Shown here: one piece after another, positions 7,543-15,771 of the stretch
Layout: each line of letters begins with the position of its first letter
How positions within the stretch are numbered: the first letter of the stretch is position 1
NCBI GenBank assembly: GCA_964645585.1
Contig: CAZYAN010000052.1
Span: 1-26,181 of the forward strand
Length of the DNA stretch: 26,181 nucleotides
Origin: DATGSL01 sp964645585
Lineage (GTDB): Bacteria; Verrucomicrobiota; Verrucomicrobiia; Opitutales; T3Sed10-336
Reading direction: 5' to 3'
Notes under the pieces: generated by a model
Database searches by the model: none
What the model was told of the DNA's origin: nothing
What the model saw: only the letters and a program-made list of their open reading frames with translations
Translations under genes and position numbers: made by a program

Positions 7543-8304
7543 TTAGTTCAGCGTGACCGCTTGATCGCCGGTGCGGACGTTGTTTGTGCCCGGAAGAAGT
7601 TCGGCGATGCTGACATTGTCGCGGACATCGCTGATGCGGGCGCGGCCGACGTAGGTTGGGCCGCGACGAAGCATGACGGTCGCGTTCTCACGAGCGCCAT
7701 GGACCGACCCGAGGTCGATGACAATGTAGGCCGACTGATCACTGACTTCGGTGACTTCTCCACGGAGAACAGCGCGTCCCTGACCGTCCGCCTGCTGCGA
7801 ACTGGCGGTATCGATGTTCTGCAATTGTTCGTTGGTGCGGATCAACTGTTCCTCCAGCCGGGCGATGTGCGCGCGGAGTTTCGCGGCGTCTTCCGACTCG
7901 AGTGTGTTGGCAAGCTGCTGCGCGCGCTCCTTTTCGGCGATGAGTTCTTGTTGAATTCTCGCTCTCTCTTGGCGGAGCGTTTCCGCTTCCCGCTCGCGGG
8001 CGTCGGCCGCGCGAGTCGCTTCGGCGAGTTCCCGGCGGGTTTGCGCCAACTGGTTTTCGAGGGTGTTTGCGCGAGCCTGGGATTCCTCGAGTGCAGTCGT
8101 GAGCTGAGCAGCCTCTTCCTGCAATGTTTCGTGTTCGCCGCGCAACGTATTCAAATCATTTCGCGTGCTGTTGAGCTGGTTTTCGGTAGAAGTTAGATCG
8201 GCCTCGAGACGTTCTTTCGTGTCGCCGATCATCCAGAACATGACGCCTGCCGCGATGGCGCCTACGATTGCAAGAATGCGAAGAAACATGGAAGCGATAT
8301 TCAT
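7543..8304 (-). CDS. Membrane-anchored coiled-coil protein with C-terminal beta domain
   Basis: I cannot name this 253-aa protein. One N-terminal membrane segment (about 8-26, ILAIVGAIAAGVMFWMIG) is followed by a long, strongly charged heptad-like coiled coil (about 30-165, rich in Glu, Arg, Gln, Ala). The C-terminal domain of about 75 residues (GEVTEVSDQSAYIVIDLGS ... TGDQAVTLN) looks like small beta-barrel strands. The plan of anchor, coil and beta domain recalls MreC- or FlgT-like envelope proteins, but the sequence is not clearly either. It should project from the inner membrane into the periplasm. It lies 67 bp downstream of pgi on the same strand and upstream of the tiny lipoprotein. 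Confidence 0.82.
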   Translation of the reverse strand: MNIASMFLRILAIVGAIAAGVMFWMIGDTKERLEADLTSTENQLNSTRNDLNTLRGEHETLQEEAAQLTTALEESQARANTLENQLAQTRRELAEATRAADAREREAETLRQERARIQQELIAEKERAQQLANTLESEDAAKLRAHIARLEEQLIRTNEQLQNIDTASSQQADGQGRAVLRGEVTEVSDQSAYIVIDLGSVHGARENATVMLRRGPTYVGRARISDVRDNVSIAELLPGTNNVRTGDQAVTLN

Positions 8305-8371
8305 AGAGGATTAGTGCTCGGAGAAATTTTGTGTTTACCAGCGTGGAGCGATCCCGCGCAATAGAAAAGAC

Positions 8372-9958
8372 TTATTTTGATTCGGAAGCTGCTTGAAACT
8401 TTGCCGCGAAAACAAGCTCCTTTTGCTGTTTGGTGATCCCGTGCTGGCGATTTGCCGCCAGATGTTCGAGAAGTTTAAAGACAAGTTCCGTTTGATTTTG
8501 TGCTCTTGCAAGTTCGGCGACCTGTTCGACCGAAAGCGGCTCGCCCGATTCCCGCACAACCTTGATGATCCGCGCCTTGAGCGCGAGGATCTCCGCGGCG
8601 GCCTTTTTGCCCGCTTCGACACCCGGCTGGTGGTAGGCGTTGATGTTGACGAGGCTGGCGTAAAAACCGACCGCGCGCTCGTAGAGGGCAATCAGCATCC
8701 CGATCGAGCGAGGCGTCACTTCATCGATCGTGATCGTGATCGACTCGCGGCCATTGTCGTGGAGCGCTTGGCGTGTCCCGAGAAGGAATCCGTTAAGGAA
8801 ATCCCCCGACGTAAAATCATTTTCAACCGCGACGGCCTCGCCGTCCTGGTCGCGCAAAACTTCGATGAAGGTGACGAAAAAGTTATTCACGCCTTCCCGG
8901 AGCTGCTGAATGTAGGCGTGCTGGTCCGTCGAGCCTTTGTTGCCGTAGACGGCGATCCCTTGATGAACGAGGTTGCCGTCGAGATCGCGCTCCTTGCCGA
9001 GCGACTCCATGATCAACTGCTGAAGGTATTTGGAGAACAGCGCGAGGCGGTCCTTATACGGCAAAATGACCATGTCGCGTTCGCCGCGCCCGCCCGTCGC
9101 GTAATACCACATCAGGGCGAGAAGCGCCGCGGGATTCCGCGCGGTTGTCCGTTCGCGCGTCAGGGCGTCCATCGCGGCGGCGCCTTCCAGCATCGGATGG
9201 ATTTCGATGCCTTGCAGCGCGGCCGGGAGCAGGCCGACAGCGGCCAGCTCGCTCGTGCGGCCGCCGACCCAGTCCCACATCGGGAAGCGTTTCAGCCATT
9301 TTTCCTCACGCGCGAGACGGTCGAGCGCACTGCCTTCGCCGGTCACCGCGACCGCGTGTTTGGCGAAATCGAGTCCGGCCGCGCTCCAGGCGCCTTTGGC
9401 TTCGATCATGCCGTTGCGGGTTTCAGGCGTGCTGCCGGACTTCGAGACGACGATGCACAAGGTGCGGCCGAGGCGTCCGTTGAGTCCGGAAAGGATTGTC
9501 CGCATACCGTCTGGATCGGTATTGTCGAAAAAATGAACCTGCAGCCGGTCGCGGCGCGGGTGGCCCAGGGCCTGGCTGACGAACTGCGGCCCGAGGGCGG
9601 AACCGCCGATCCCGATCAGCAGGAGATCGGTAAAAGCGCCGGAGCTGCCCTCGACACCGCCGGCGTGGACATTGGCGACGAACGTGCCGATCGCCTGGAG
9701 GTTGGTTCGGATCGCCGAGCGGATTTCTTCCGAAGGCGCCCGATCGGAATCGCGGAGCCAGTAATGGCCGACCATCCGGTTCTCGTCCGGATTGGCAATG
9801 GCGCCGTTTTCCAGCTCCTCCATCGCACGATAGGCTTTTTGCATCCGCTCCTCCATCGACGGCAGGAAATTGTCCGGGAAATTCATCCGGCTGATGTCGA
9901 GGCTGAAACCTAGACGGGGCTCAGTGAAGAAGTACGATTGAAAACGGCTCCAGGACAC
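8372..9958 (-). CDS. pgi: Glucose-6-phosphate isomerase
   Basis: Interconverts glucose-6-phosphate and fructose-6-phosphate in glycolysis and gluconeogenesis. The 528-aa protein shows IGIGGSALGPQFV, VVSKSGSTPET (phosphate-binding Ser/Thr loop), DWVGGRTSE, ESLGKERDLDG and GNKGSTDQHAYIQ, the last carrying the His used in ring opening. The GGRTSE form of the signature is the variant seen in some bacteria and cyanobacteria rather than the enteric GGRYS form. The C-terminal segment after NAYHQPGVEAGKK carries an extra helical, winged-helix-like stretch (ALKARIIKVV ... HGITKQQKE). The start is GTG at 9958, giving MSWSRF; a slightly later start (near MNFPDNF) is possible. It is about 40 bp downstream of ilvD on the same strand. 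Confidence 0.95.
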   Translation of the reverse strand: MSWSRFQSYFFTEPRLGFSLDISRMNFPDNFLPSMEERMQKAYRAMEELENGAIANPDENRMVGHYWLRDSDRAPSEEIRSAIRTNLQAIGTFVANVHAGGVEGSSGAFTDLLLIGIGGSALGPQFVSQALGHPRRDRLQVHFFDNTDPDGMRTILSGLNGRLGRTLCIVVSKSGSTPETRNGMIEAKGAWSAAGLDFAKHAVAVTGEGSALDRLAREEKWLKRFPMWDWVGGRTSELAAVGLLPAALQGIEIHPMLEGAAAMDALTRERTTARNPAALLALMWYYATGGRGERDMVILPYKDRLALFSKYLQQLIMESLGKERDLDGNLVHQGIAVYGNKGSTDQHAYIQQLREGVNNFFVTFIEVLRDQDGEAVAVENDFTSGDFLNGFLLGTRQALHDNGRESITITIDEVTPRSIGMLIALYERAVGFYASLVNINAYHQPGVEAGKKAAAEILALKARIIKVVRESGEPLSVEQVAELARAQNQTELVFKLLEHLAANRQHGITKQQKELVFAAKFQAASESK

Positions 9959-9962
9959 AGTC

Positions 9963-9991
9963 GATTTTGGATTTTGGATTTTAAATTTTGG
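9963..9991. repeat. Four 7-nt units ATTTTGG between ilvD and pgi
   Basis: ATTTTGG occurs at 9964, 9971 and 9985, with a variant ATTTTAA at 9978, so four units sit head to tail in an otherwise GC-rich region. It fills most of the short gap between the ilvD stop and the pgi start. It could be simple slippage or an A/T-rich spacer; no protein-binding role can be argued. Confidence 0.6.
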
Positions 9992-9999
9992 TTCTGATC

Positions 10000-11739
10000 T
10001 CAGGTTCCGTTGCGGTCGAGATCGGTGACGGCGCCGAGGGAGGCGGAGCTGACGAGGCGGGCGTATTTGCCCAAAACGCCGCGCTGTTCCGGCGACCCCT
10101 TCGCTTCGACCTTTGCCATTCGGGCGTTGTATTCCTCTTCCGGGATCAGGAGTGATATCGTATTTTTAACCGCGTCGATTTCGATGATGTCGTTGTTCTG
10201 GACAATGGCGATCGGGCCGCCGCACGCCGCCTCCGGCGTGATGTGGCCGACATCAAACCCGTGCGAGCCGCCGCTGAATCGGCCGTCGGTGATGAGGGCG
10301 ACGTCATTGATCAAGCCGCGACCGGCGACGGCGCTGGTCGGCGAAAGCATCTCTCGCATCCCGGGCCCGCCAACTGGACCTTCGTTTCGAATAACGACGA
10401 CATCGCCGGCGACAACATCCCCGCGGAGGATTCCCTTGAGGGCGTCTTCCTCGCCTTCATAGACTTTGGCGGTGCCTTTGAAATGGAGTCCCTCCTTTCC
10501 GGTGATTTTTCCAACGGCGCCGGTCGGGGCGAGATTCCCGCGCAGAATGCGGAGGTGGGAATTCGGCTTAATCGGATCGTCCCACGGACGAACGATGTCC
10601 TGCTGGTCCGGATAACTCGGGTACGGCGGCGTGCCGCTCAAGCTTTCAGCCAGCGTTTCACCGGTGCAGGTCAGGGCGTCGCCGTGAAGGAGGCCGCGAT
10701 CGAGCAGTTCCTTCATGAGCGGCCGAATGCCCCCGATGCGGATCAAGTGGCTCATGTTGTAGCGTCCGAACGGCTTCACGTCGCAAAGCAGCGGGACCTT
10801 TTCGCCGAGACGTTCGAAATCGTCGATCGTCAGGTCGACGTCGCCGGCGCTTGCCATGGCGATCAGGTGGAGGATCAAATTGGTTGAACCTCCAAGAGCA
10901 ATGCCGGTGATGATCGCGTTCTCGTACGCCTTTTTGGTCAGAATATCGCGCGGCTTGATCCCAAGTTCGAGCATCTTGAGGACCGCGGCGCCGGCGCGTT
11001 CGCAGTCGGTTCGCTTATCCTTGGAAATCGCGAGCTGGGCGCTGCTTCCCGGCAAGCTCATGCCGAGCGCCTCGATCGCGCTGGCCATCGAGTTGGCGGT
11101 GTACATGCCGCCGCACGAACCGGCACCGGGAATCGCGGATTTTTCGACCTCGGCAAGGCCGGCTTCATCGAGCTCGCCCTTGGCAAATTTGCCGACCGCT
11201 TCAAAAACGGAGACGATGTCGAGCGCGCACTTCTGGTCTTTGTCCTCCGGGTGGAAACCGGGGAGGATTGTGCCGCCGTAGACGAACACCGCGGGCCGGT
11301 TGAGACGGGCGATCGCCATCATGCAGCCGGGCATGTTTTTGTCGCAGCCGCCGATGGCCACGAGACCGTCAAACCCTTCGCCGGCGACGACGGTTTCGAC
11401 GCTGTCGGCAATCACCTCGCGCGAAACGAGGCTGTAGCGCATCCCTTTCGTTCCCATCGAGATGCCGTCAGAAATCGTAATCGTGCCGAACGTGACCGCC
11501 TTGCCGCCGTTTTCGTTCACGCCTTTGGCGGCGTGCTCGGCGAGATCATTGATGTGCATGTTGCACGGCGTCAGGTCACTCCAGGTGCTCGCAATGCCGA
11601 TCTGCGGTTTGCGAAAATCCTCATCCGTAAAGCCGGTTGCGCGGAGCATCGAGCGGCTCGGGGCGCGGTCGGGACCGTCGACGACGATGGAGGAATATTT
11701 TCTGAGAGCGTCGGTGTTCTTTTCGGTTGTCGAGTCCAC
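10000..11739 (-). CDS. ilvD: Dihydroxy-acid dehydratase
   Basis: Fe-S enzyme that dehydrates 2,3-dihydroxy-3-methyl acids to the 2-oxo acids leading to valine, isoleucine and (through oxoisovalerate) leucine and pantothenate. With GTG at 11739 the protein is 579 aa, close to family length. Cluster and metal residues are in place: Cys59 in TPCNMH, Cys132 and Cys139 in GGCDKNMPGC, and Cys209 in GAGSCGGMYTANSM. The tail TDGRFSGGSHG is the usual C-terminal signature. The frame is open to 11895, but that extension looks non-coding; no ATG precedes the conserved LRKYSSIVVDG, so GTG is chosen and remains uncertain by a few codons. Divergent from scpB. It supplies the same pathway that feeds panC further on. 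Confidence 0.95.
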   Translation of the reverse strand: MDSTTEKNTDALRKYSSIVVDGPDRAPSRSMLRATGFTDEDFRKPQIGIASTWSDLTPCNMHINDLAEHAAKGVNENGGKAVTFGTITISDGISMGTKGMRYSLVSREVIADSVETVVAGEGFDGLVAIGGCDKNMPGCMMAIARLNRPAVFVYGGTILPGFHPEDKDQKCALDIVSVFEAVGKFAKGELDEAGLAEVEKSAIPGAGSCGGMYTANSMASAIEALGMSLPGSSAQLAISKDKRTDCERAGAAVLKMLELGIKPRDILTKKAYENAIITGIALGGSTNLILHLIAMASAGDVDLTIDDFERLGEKVPLLCDVKPFGRYNMSHLIRIGGIRPLMKELLDRGLLHGDALTCTGETLAESLSGTPPYPSYPDQQDIVRPWDDPIKPNSHLRILRGNLAPTGAVGKITGKEGLHFKGTAKVYEGEEDALKGILRGDVVAGDVVVIRNEGPVGGPGMREMLSPTSAVAGRGLINDVALITDGRFSGGSHGFDVGHITPEAACGGPIAIVQNNDIIEIDAVKNTISLLIPEEEYNARMAKVEAKGSPEQRGVLGKYARLVSSASLGAVTDLDRNGT

Positions 11740-11959
11740 AGTAGTCTTGGAATGGTTGATGTCAGCGGCCGCGCACGAGCGCGACGGCACTCCGAGGGGA
11801 GAGACACGCGCCGGTGATTGCAACAGGGAAAGCGGATGAGCCCGAGGATCGTGAAAAGCCTGCGGTCTCGCGCCTCCCTGTATGGCCGCAGGCACTATTT
11901 ATTTGCTATTGCCGTCGGCCTTAGCAAACAAATTCACCGTTGTACACACAAAAGAAGTA

Positions 11960-12763
11960 ATGGCATTCGATCTAAAGCGAATTCTCCTGGCTCTGCTCTT
12001 TTCCTCCTCGGAAGCTCTGTCGGTCAAAGACATTCAGGGCGTGGTCACTCGTTACCATCAGCAGGAGACAGCTGCTTCGGATGACGGCGACCGCGGCGGC
12101 GCGGACGACGGGGAAGCTGAAAGCGACCAAGAAACCGAAGGCGAAAGCGGCGCGGAAACCGAATCCGACGGCAACGCCGGGGAAGCCGCGGAGCCGGAGG
12201 AGCCGGACGCCGGGCCGGACCGGAATGGAGCGGTTCCTTCACTGGTGACGGCGACGCAAATTCGCGAGGCGATGGAGGCGATTCAGCAAGAGCTCGACGA
12301 ATCGAACCAGGTGTTTCAGTTGATCGAAGGCCACAACGGTTACCGGCTGGTGGCGCGGGCGGAGTTCGCGTCGTGGATCCGGTGCCTGCGCGGCGAACCG
12401 CGGCCGGCGCGTCTCAGTCAGGCGGCGCTGGAGACGCTGGCGGTCGTCGCCTACCGGCAGCCGGTCACGCGCGCCGAGATCGAAACGATTCGCGGGGTTT
12501 CCGCGGACGGCGCCCTGAACCGCCTGCTCGAACGGGAGTTGATCGAGGTGATGGGCCGTGCGGAGCTTCCGGGAAGGCCGATTCAATACGGGGTGACGGA
12601 GAAGTTTCTGGATTTTGTCGGCGTCAAGTCGCTGGACGAGCTGCCGGCGTCGGATGTCTTATCGCCGCGGCAGATTGACGAGTGGATTCAGCAAGCCGCG
12701 AATCCCGCGCTCGTTTCAGATAAGGAAGTCGGCCTGGAAACGGAGGAGGAACCACAATCGTGA
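11960..12763 (+). CDS. scpB: Segregation and condensation protein B
   Basis: ScpB pairs with the kleisin ScpA to load and regulate the SMC condensin during chromosome segregation. The 267-aa protein has a first winged-helix part (about 5-36 and 92-150) and a second (about 155-220) with SQAALETLAVVAYRQPVTRAEI and RGVSADGALNRLLERELIEV, the clearest family signature, then RPIQYGVTEKFLDFVG. Odd: an acidic, low-complexity segment of about 55 residues (37-91, mostly Asp, Glu, Gly, Ala) splits the first domain. scpA is not adjacent in this window. ATG 11960 is chosen from the conserved LKRILLALLFSSSEALS start. Its TGA overlaps the GTG of pheA. Confidence 0.93.
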   Translation: MAFDLKRILLALLFSSSEALSVKDIQGVVTRYHQQETAASDDGDRGGADDGEAESDQETEGESGAETESDGNAGEAAEPEEPDAGPDRNGAVPSLVTATQIREAMEAIQQELDESNQVFQLIEGHNGYRLVARAEFASWIRCLRGEPRPARLSQAALETLAVVAYRQPVTRAEIETIRGVSADGALNRLLERELIEVMGRAELPGRPIQYGVTEKFLDFVGVKSLDELPASDVLSPRQIDEWIQQAANPALVSDKEVGLETEEEPQS

Positions 12764-13932
12764 GCGAGCAGCAGAAGAGCGAACAGAAGGGTCCCGCGGG
12801 AAACGCGCCGGAATCCGCGCGGGAGGAAGAGCCGGGCAACTGGCAGACTGGCGGCACGGCCGGCGGAGCGAGTCTCGATTCGATTCGGAGCAAGATCGAC
12901 GAAATCGACCGGAAGATGGTCGCGATGCTCAACGAGCGGTTGCGGCTGGCGGCGGAGATCGGGAAGCTGAAACGCGAAAGCGGCGGCGCCATTTATGTGC
13001 CGCAGCGCGAAGAAGAGGTTTTTCAGAAGGTTCTGAAACAGAATGAAGGCCCGCTGACGGAGGTCGCCCTTCGCGCGATCTACCGGGAGATCATGTCGGC
13101 CTCAATCGCCTTGGAGAAGGAGACCGTGATCGCCTATCTTGGTCCGGAGGCGACCTATACGCACCAGGCGGCGCTGAGGAAATTTGGCGCGAGTCTGGCG
13201 TACAAACCGTTTTCGACGATACCGGATGTGTTTGCCGCCGTCGAGCGCGGCGAGGCGGATTACGGGGTCATTCCGGTGGAGAATTCGACCGAAGGCGCCG
13301 TGATCCATTCCCTCGACATGCTGGTGGAGTCGGACCTGAAGATCGTCGCGCAGGTGTATTTGGACATTTCGCACAACCTGATTTCGCCTTCGCCGATCGA
13401 GGAGATCAAAACAGTTTATTCGAAGGACCAGGCTTTGTGGCAATGCCGCCGGTGGCTGCAAACGAATCTGCCTGACGCGGAGCTGTGCGAAGTGGCGAGC
13501 ACCTCGCGGGCGGTTGAGATGGTGCGCGACAAGCCGGGAGCGGCTGCGGTGGCGAGCTCGCTTGCCGCGGAGATGTACGGAGCGCCGATCGTCGCGCGCA
13601 ATATCCAGGATAAAGCCGACAACGTGACGCGGTTCCTGGTCATCGGCACCGCTTCCTCAGGCCCGGTGCGGAACGGAGAGAATAAATCGAGCTTTGTGAT
13701 TTCGATCGCTGACGAGATCGGCGCGCTTCAGCGGGCGATCGCGCCGTTCGCCGCGCGCGGAATCAACATGACCAAGATCGAATCGCGTCCGAGCCGGAGA
13801 AAATCGTGGGACTACGTTTTCTTCATCGACATCGTCGGCCATTACGAAGACCCGGTCGTCCAGGAGGCGTTGAAAGAAGTGAAGAAATCGTGCCCGCTCG
13901 TGAAGTGGCTCGGCAGTTACCCGAACGCCTGA
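12760..13932 (+). CDS. pheA: Bifunctional chorismate mutase / prephenate dehydratase
   Basis: Takes chorismate through prephenate to phenylpyruvate in phenylalanine synthesis. The 390-aa protein has a charged, probably disordered N-terminus (1-37), a chorismate mutase domain (about 38-120, SIRSKIDEIDRKMVAMLNERLRLAAEIGKLK in two halves), a prephenate dehydratase domain (about 123-300, with IPVENSTEGAV and the catalytic TRF at 290-292), and a C-terminal ACT domain (about 310-388) with ESRPS (341-345), the Phe-binding loop of feedback-inhibited enzymes. GTG 12760 is supported by GGAGGAGGA at 12742-12750 inside the end of scpB and by the 4-base GTGA overlap, so it is translated together with scpB. 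Feedback control by phenylalanine is inferred from ESRPS. Confidence 0.96.
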   Translation: MSEQQKSEQKGPAGNAPESAREEEPGNWQTGGTAGGASLDSIRSKIDEIDRKMVAMLNERLRLAAEIGKLKRESGGAIYVPQREEEVFQKVLKQNEGPLTEVALRAIYREIMSASIALEKETVIAYLGPEATYTHQAALRKFGASLAYKPFSTIPDVFAAVERGEADYGVIPVENSTEGAVIHSLDMLVESDLKIVAQVYLDISHNLISPSPIEEIKTVYSKDQALWQCRRWLQTNLPDAELCEVASTSRAVEMVRDKPGAAAVASSLAAEMYGAPIVARNIQDKADNVTRFLVIGTASSGPVRNGENKSSFVISIADEIGALQRAIAPFAARGINMTKIESRPSRRKSWDYVFFIDIVGHYEDPVVQEALKEVKKSCPLVKWLGSYPNA

Positions 13933-14001
13933 GCCGAGGGCGAGGGGGACCCGCCGGAAGCGCGCTGAAGACTGAAGGCCGGCCGTGAACCCGCCTCAGC
14001 C

Positions 14002-14427
14002 TCACGCGCCGCTCGCGGAGGGCTGGTTTGGGAAGTGACTTTCTATCAAGGCGCGGAAGCTCGGGGGAGGACGGGTGGGGCGGCCGTCGGCATTGATGAA
14101 CGCGTGCCGGGTGAAACCGCGGGCAATCAGTTCGTCGCGGCACGAAACCGTGTAGTCGATCCGGATTCGCAGACCCGGCTTTTCCTTCATGACAGCTTCG
14201 ATCGTGACGCGGTCGTCGAAGGTCAACGGCCGAAGGTAGCGAATGTTGGCTTCAAAAACCGGCAGCCGGTAACCGTCGGCTTCGAGGTCGCGATAGGGAC
14301 AGCCGATCTCGTCGAGCATCTGGACCCGCGCGACCTCGAACCAAGTGAGATAGTTGGCATGGTAAGCGACACCCATCCGGTCGGTTTCCGCGTAACGGAC
14401 ACGAATTTCCGTGGTCGAAGCGATCAT
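14002..14427 (-). CDS. Acyl-CoA thioesterase, YbgC / 4-hydroxybenzoyl-CoA type
   Basis: A single hot-dog-fold domain of 141 aa, the usual length. The N-terminal signature RYAETDRMGVAYHANYLTWF contains Asp16, the expected catalytic residue, and His23 and Asn25 typical of the YbgC/FadM group. The middle (IRYLRPLTFDDRVTIEA) and RIDYTV are also family-like. It should hydrolyse acyl-CoA or acyl-ACP thioesters in the cytoplasm; substrate length is unknown. The neighbours are not the Tol-Pal genes that accompany ybgC in many proteobacteria, so I give no symbol. It is convergent with pheA, with 69 bp between the stops, and ATG 14427 starts cleanly. Confidence 0.9.
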   Translation of the reverse strand: MIASTTEIRVRYAETDRMGVAYHANYLTWFEVARVQMLDEIGCPYRDLEADGYRLPVFEANIRYLRPLTFDDRVTIEAVMKEKPGLRIRIDYTVSCRDELIARGFTRHAFINADGRPTRPPPSFRALIESHFPNQPSASGA

Positions 14428-14678
14428 CGGCGCCAGTTTTGCGGGATTCCCGGCGCGTGTCGATTCCGCTTTGTCGCATGCAATTCGAGGGAACCCGGGA
14501 ACGAGCCGCTCCGTCTTGGTGCGCAGGATGGCGAATTGGGGCGTTTTGCGGCGTTTTATCGCCGGATCAGCTTTGGTGGTTTCCCCTACTCGCGGGAGAG
14601 GAAGTCCCCTGATTGGAAGGACTTTTAATTTTTGTTACCTTCCTGCCGATCATCCGAACGCCAACCCACCCGAATAGT

Positions 14679-14948
14679 ATGAGAAACTCCACGAAACAAG
14701 CATCTCGTAAAGGTCCCAAATCCATTATCGACGTCTGGCGCGTGCGCGACCAAGACGGAATCAGTTTCTACGACGATGACTTTTCCGATGTCATCGAAGT
14801 GTTGCGGAACATGAAAAACGGTTCCGAATTCCTGATTCGGAAAGAGAAGTTGAAGAAAGCTGATTTCGACAGCGCCCCCGATTTCGACGACCGCAATCCA
14901 GAAGAAGAATTTTTCGTCCCGGATTATTTCTGGGAGGAAGCACGGTAG
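14679..14948 (+). CDS. Hypothetical acidic protein, 89 aa
   Basis: Starts MRNSTKQASR at ATG 14679 after an in-frame but unlikely upstream extension. A basic N-terminal tail is followed by SIIDVWRVRDQDGISFYDDDFSD, a helix (VIEVLRNMKNGSEFLIRKEKLKK, in two parts) and a very acidic, aromatic C-terminus (DFDDRNPEEEFF ... YFWEEAR). No membrane segment or signal. I do not recognise the family. Codon phase and the strong terminator directly downstream support a real, separately ended transcription unit. Confidence 0.68.
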   Translation: MRNSTKQASRKGPKSIIDVWRVRDQDGISFYDDDFSDVIEVLRNMKNGSEFLIRKEKLKKADFDSAPDFDDRNPEEEFFVPDYFWEEAR

Positions 14949-14970
14949 CCCATTCTGGTGTGGGATAGAG

Positions 14971-15012
14971 CCTGCCGTCCGGAGTTGAGGCCGGGCGGCA
15001 GGTTTTTTCTTT
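14971..15012 (+). terminator. Rho-independent terminator after the 89-aa gene
   Basis: A 12-bp stem (14971-14982 with 14991-15002; one G-U pair) with an 8-nt loop is followed at once by six T (15003-15008), then C and four more T. It starts 22 bp after the stop of the 89-aa gene. This is the clearest terminator in the window. The other strand lacks a matching T-run, so it acts in the plus direction. Confidence 0.9.
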
Positions 15013-15072
15013 TCCGGGAAGGTTGCGTTTTTGGATTCGGCATTTCAGGTTCAGCGTCCAGAATTCGTTGGG

Positions 15073-15678
15073 ATGAAGGCGGTATCGGATCGATTTAACA
15101 ACGCTGTCAGCCGATTGGATGAAGCCCACGCCGAGGATCCGCGCCGGGTGGATCGCAACGGCCGGGAGATTGCGTGGTCAGTGCTTTATCACGACCGGAT
15201 GCGCGCGTGGCTGACGAAACTGGCGCCGGACGCGAGCGAGGCGCTGCGGCTGGCTGTGTATTCCCAGCATCTCCGCCGATGGAAGATTCCGCGCGACCGT
15301 TATCCGGAGGGGAAACTCGGTTACAAAGCGTGGCGCCGCGAATTGGCGATTCTCCACGGCGACGAGGCCGCGGTGATTTTGCGCGAATGCGGATACGGTG
15401 AAGACGTCATTGAGCGCGTCCGGGAACTGCTCCTGAAAACTCAGCTGAAAACCGACCCGGAAACGCAGACGCTGGAAGACGTTGCCTGCCTGGTTTTCCT
15501 GGAGAACGAATTCGAGGACTTTGCCTCAAAGCATGAACCGGAGAAGCTCGCGGTCATTTTGCGCAAGACTTGGAAGAAGATGTCGCCGCGGGGGCGCGAG
15601 GAGGCGCTGGCTCTTGCGGAACAGCTTCCCGAGGATCTCCGGAAAATCGTGGTCGGGGCTGTCGCGGAAGAAATTTGA
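15073..15678 (+). CDS. DUF4202 family protein
   Basis: A helical, soluble protein of 201 aa. It matches my memory of the DUF4202 family: an N-terminal RFNNAVSRLDEAHAEDPRRV, then AWSVLYHDRMRAWL, the strongly conserved AVYSQHLRRWKIPRDRYP, GYKAWRREL and, late, LEDVACLVFLENEFEDFASKH. The His and Arg in SQHLRRW suggest a possible HD-like or metal-binding helix, but no activity is established to my knowledge. ATG 15073 is preferred over TTG 15031 because homologues start close to the RFNNAV helix. It begins after the strong terminator, so it has its own promoter, not identified here, and ends 93 bp before the epimerase gene. Confidence 0.85.
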   Translation: MKAVSDRFNNAVSRLDEAHAEDPRRVDRNGREIAWSVLYHDRMRAWLTKLAPDASEALRLAVYSQHLRRWKIPRDRYPEGKLGYKAWRRELAILHGDEAAVILRECGYGEDVIERVRELLLKTQLKTDPETQTLEDVACLVFLENEFEDFASKHEPEKLAVILRKTWKKMSPRGREEALALAEQLPEDLRKIVVGAVAEEI

Positions 15679-15696
15679 GATGCCGGATGCACGAGG

Positions 15697-15754
15697 GGAG
15701 ATTCGCTGCCGGACAGAGCGGCGATTTAAGGATGGCGTCACGGATCGAATCTCC
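15697..15754. repeat. 9-bp perfect inverted repeat upstream of the epimerase gene
   Basis: GGAGATTCG (15697-15705) is mirrored by CGAATCTCC (15746-15754), 40 nt apart, and the right arm ends 17 bp before the epimerase ATG. In RNA it could form a stem near the start codon, or it could be an operator. The spacer is long and chance cannot be ruled out. Confidence 0.35.
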
Positions 15755-15771
15755 GCTAAGGAATAAGGGCA

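Noticed and set aside
8393..9913. 506-codon plus-strand ORF opposite pgi
   Set aside because: Pgi on the other strand has all family motifs; the antisense frame has no recognisable domain and is a high-GC shadow.
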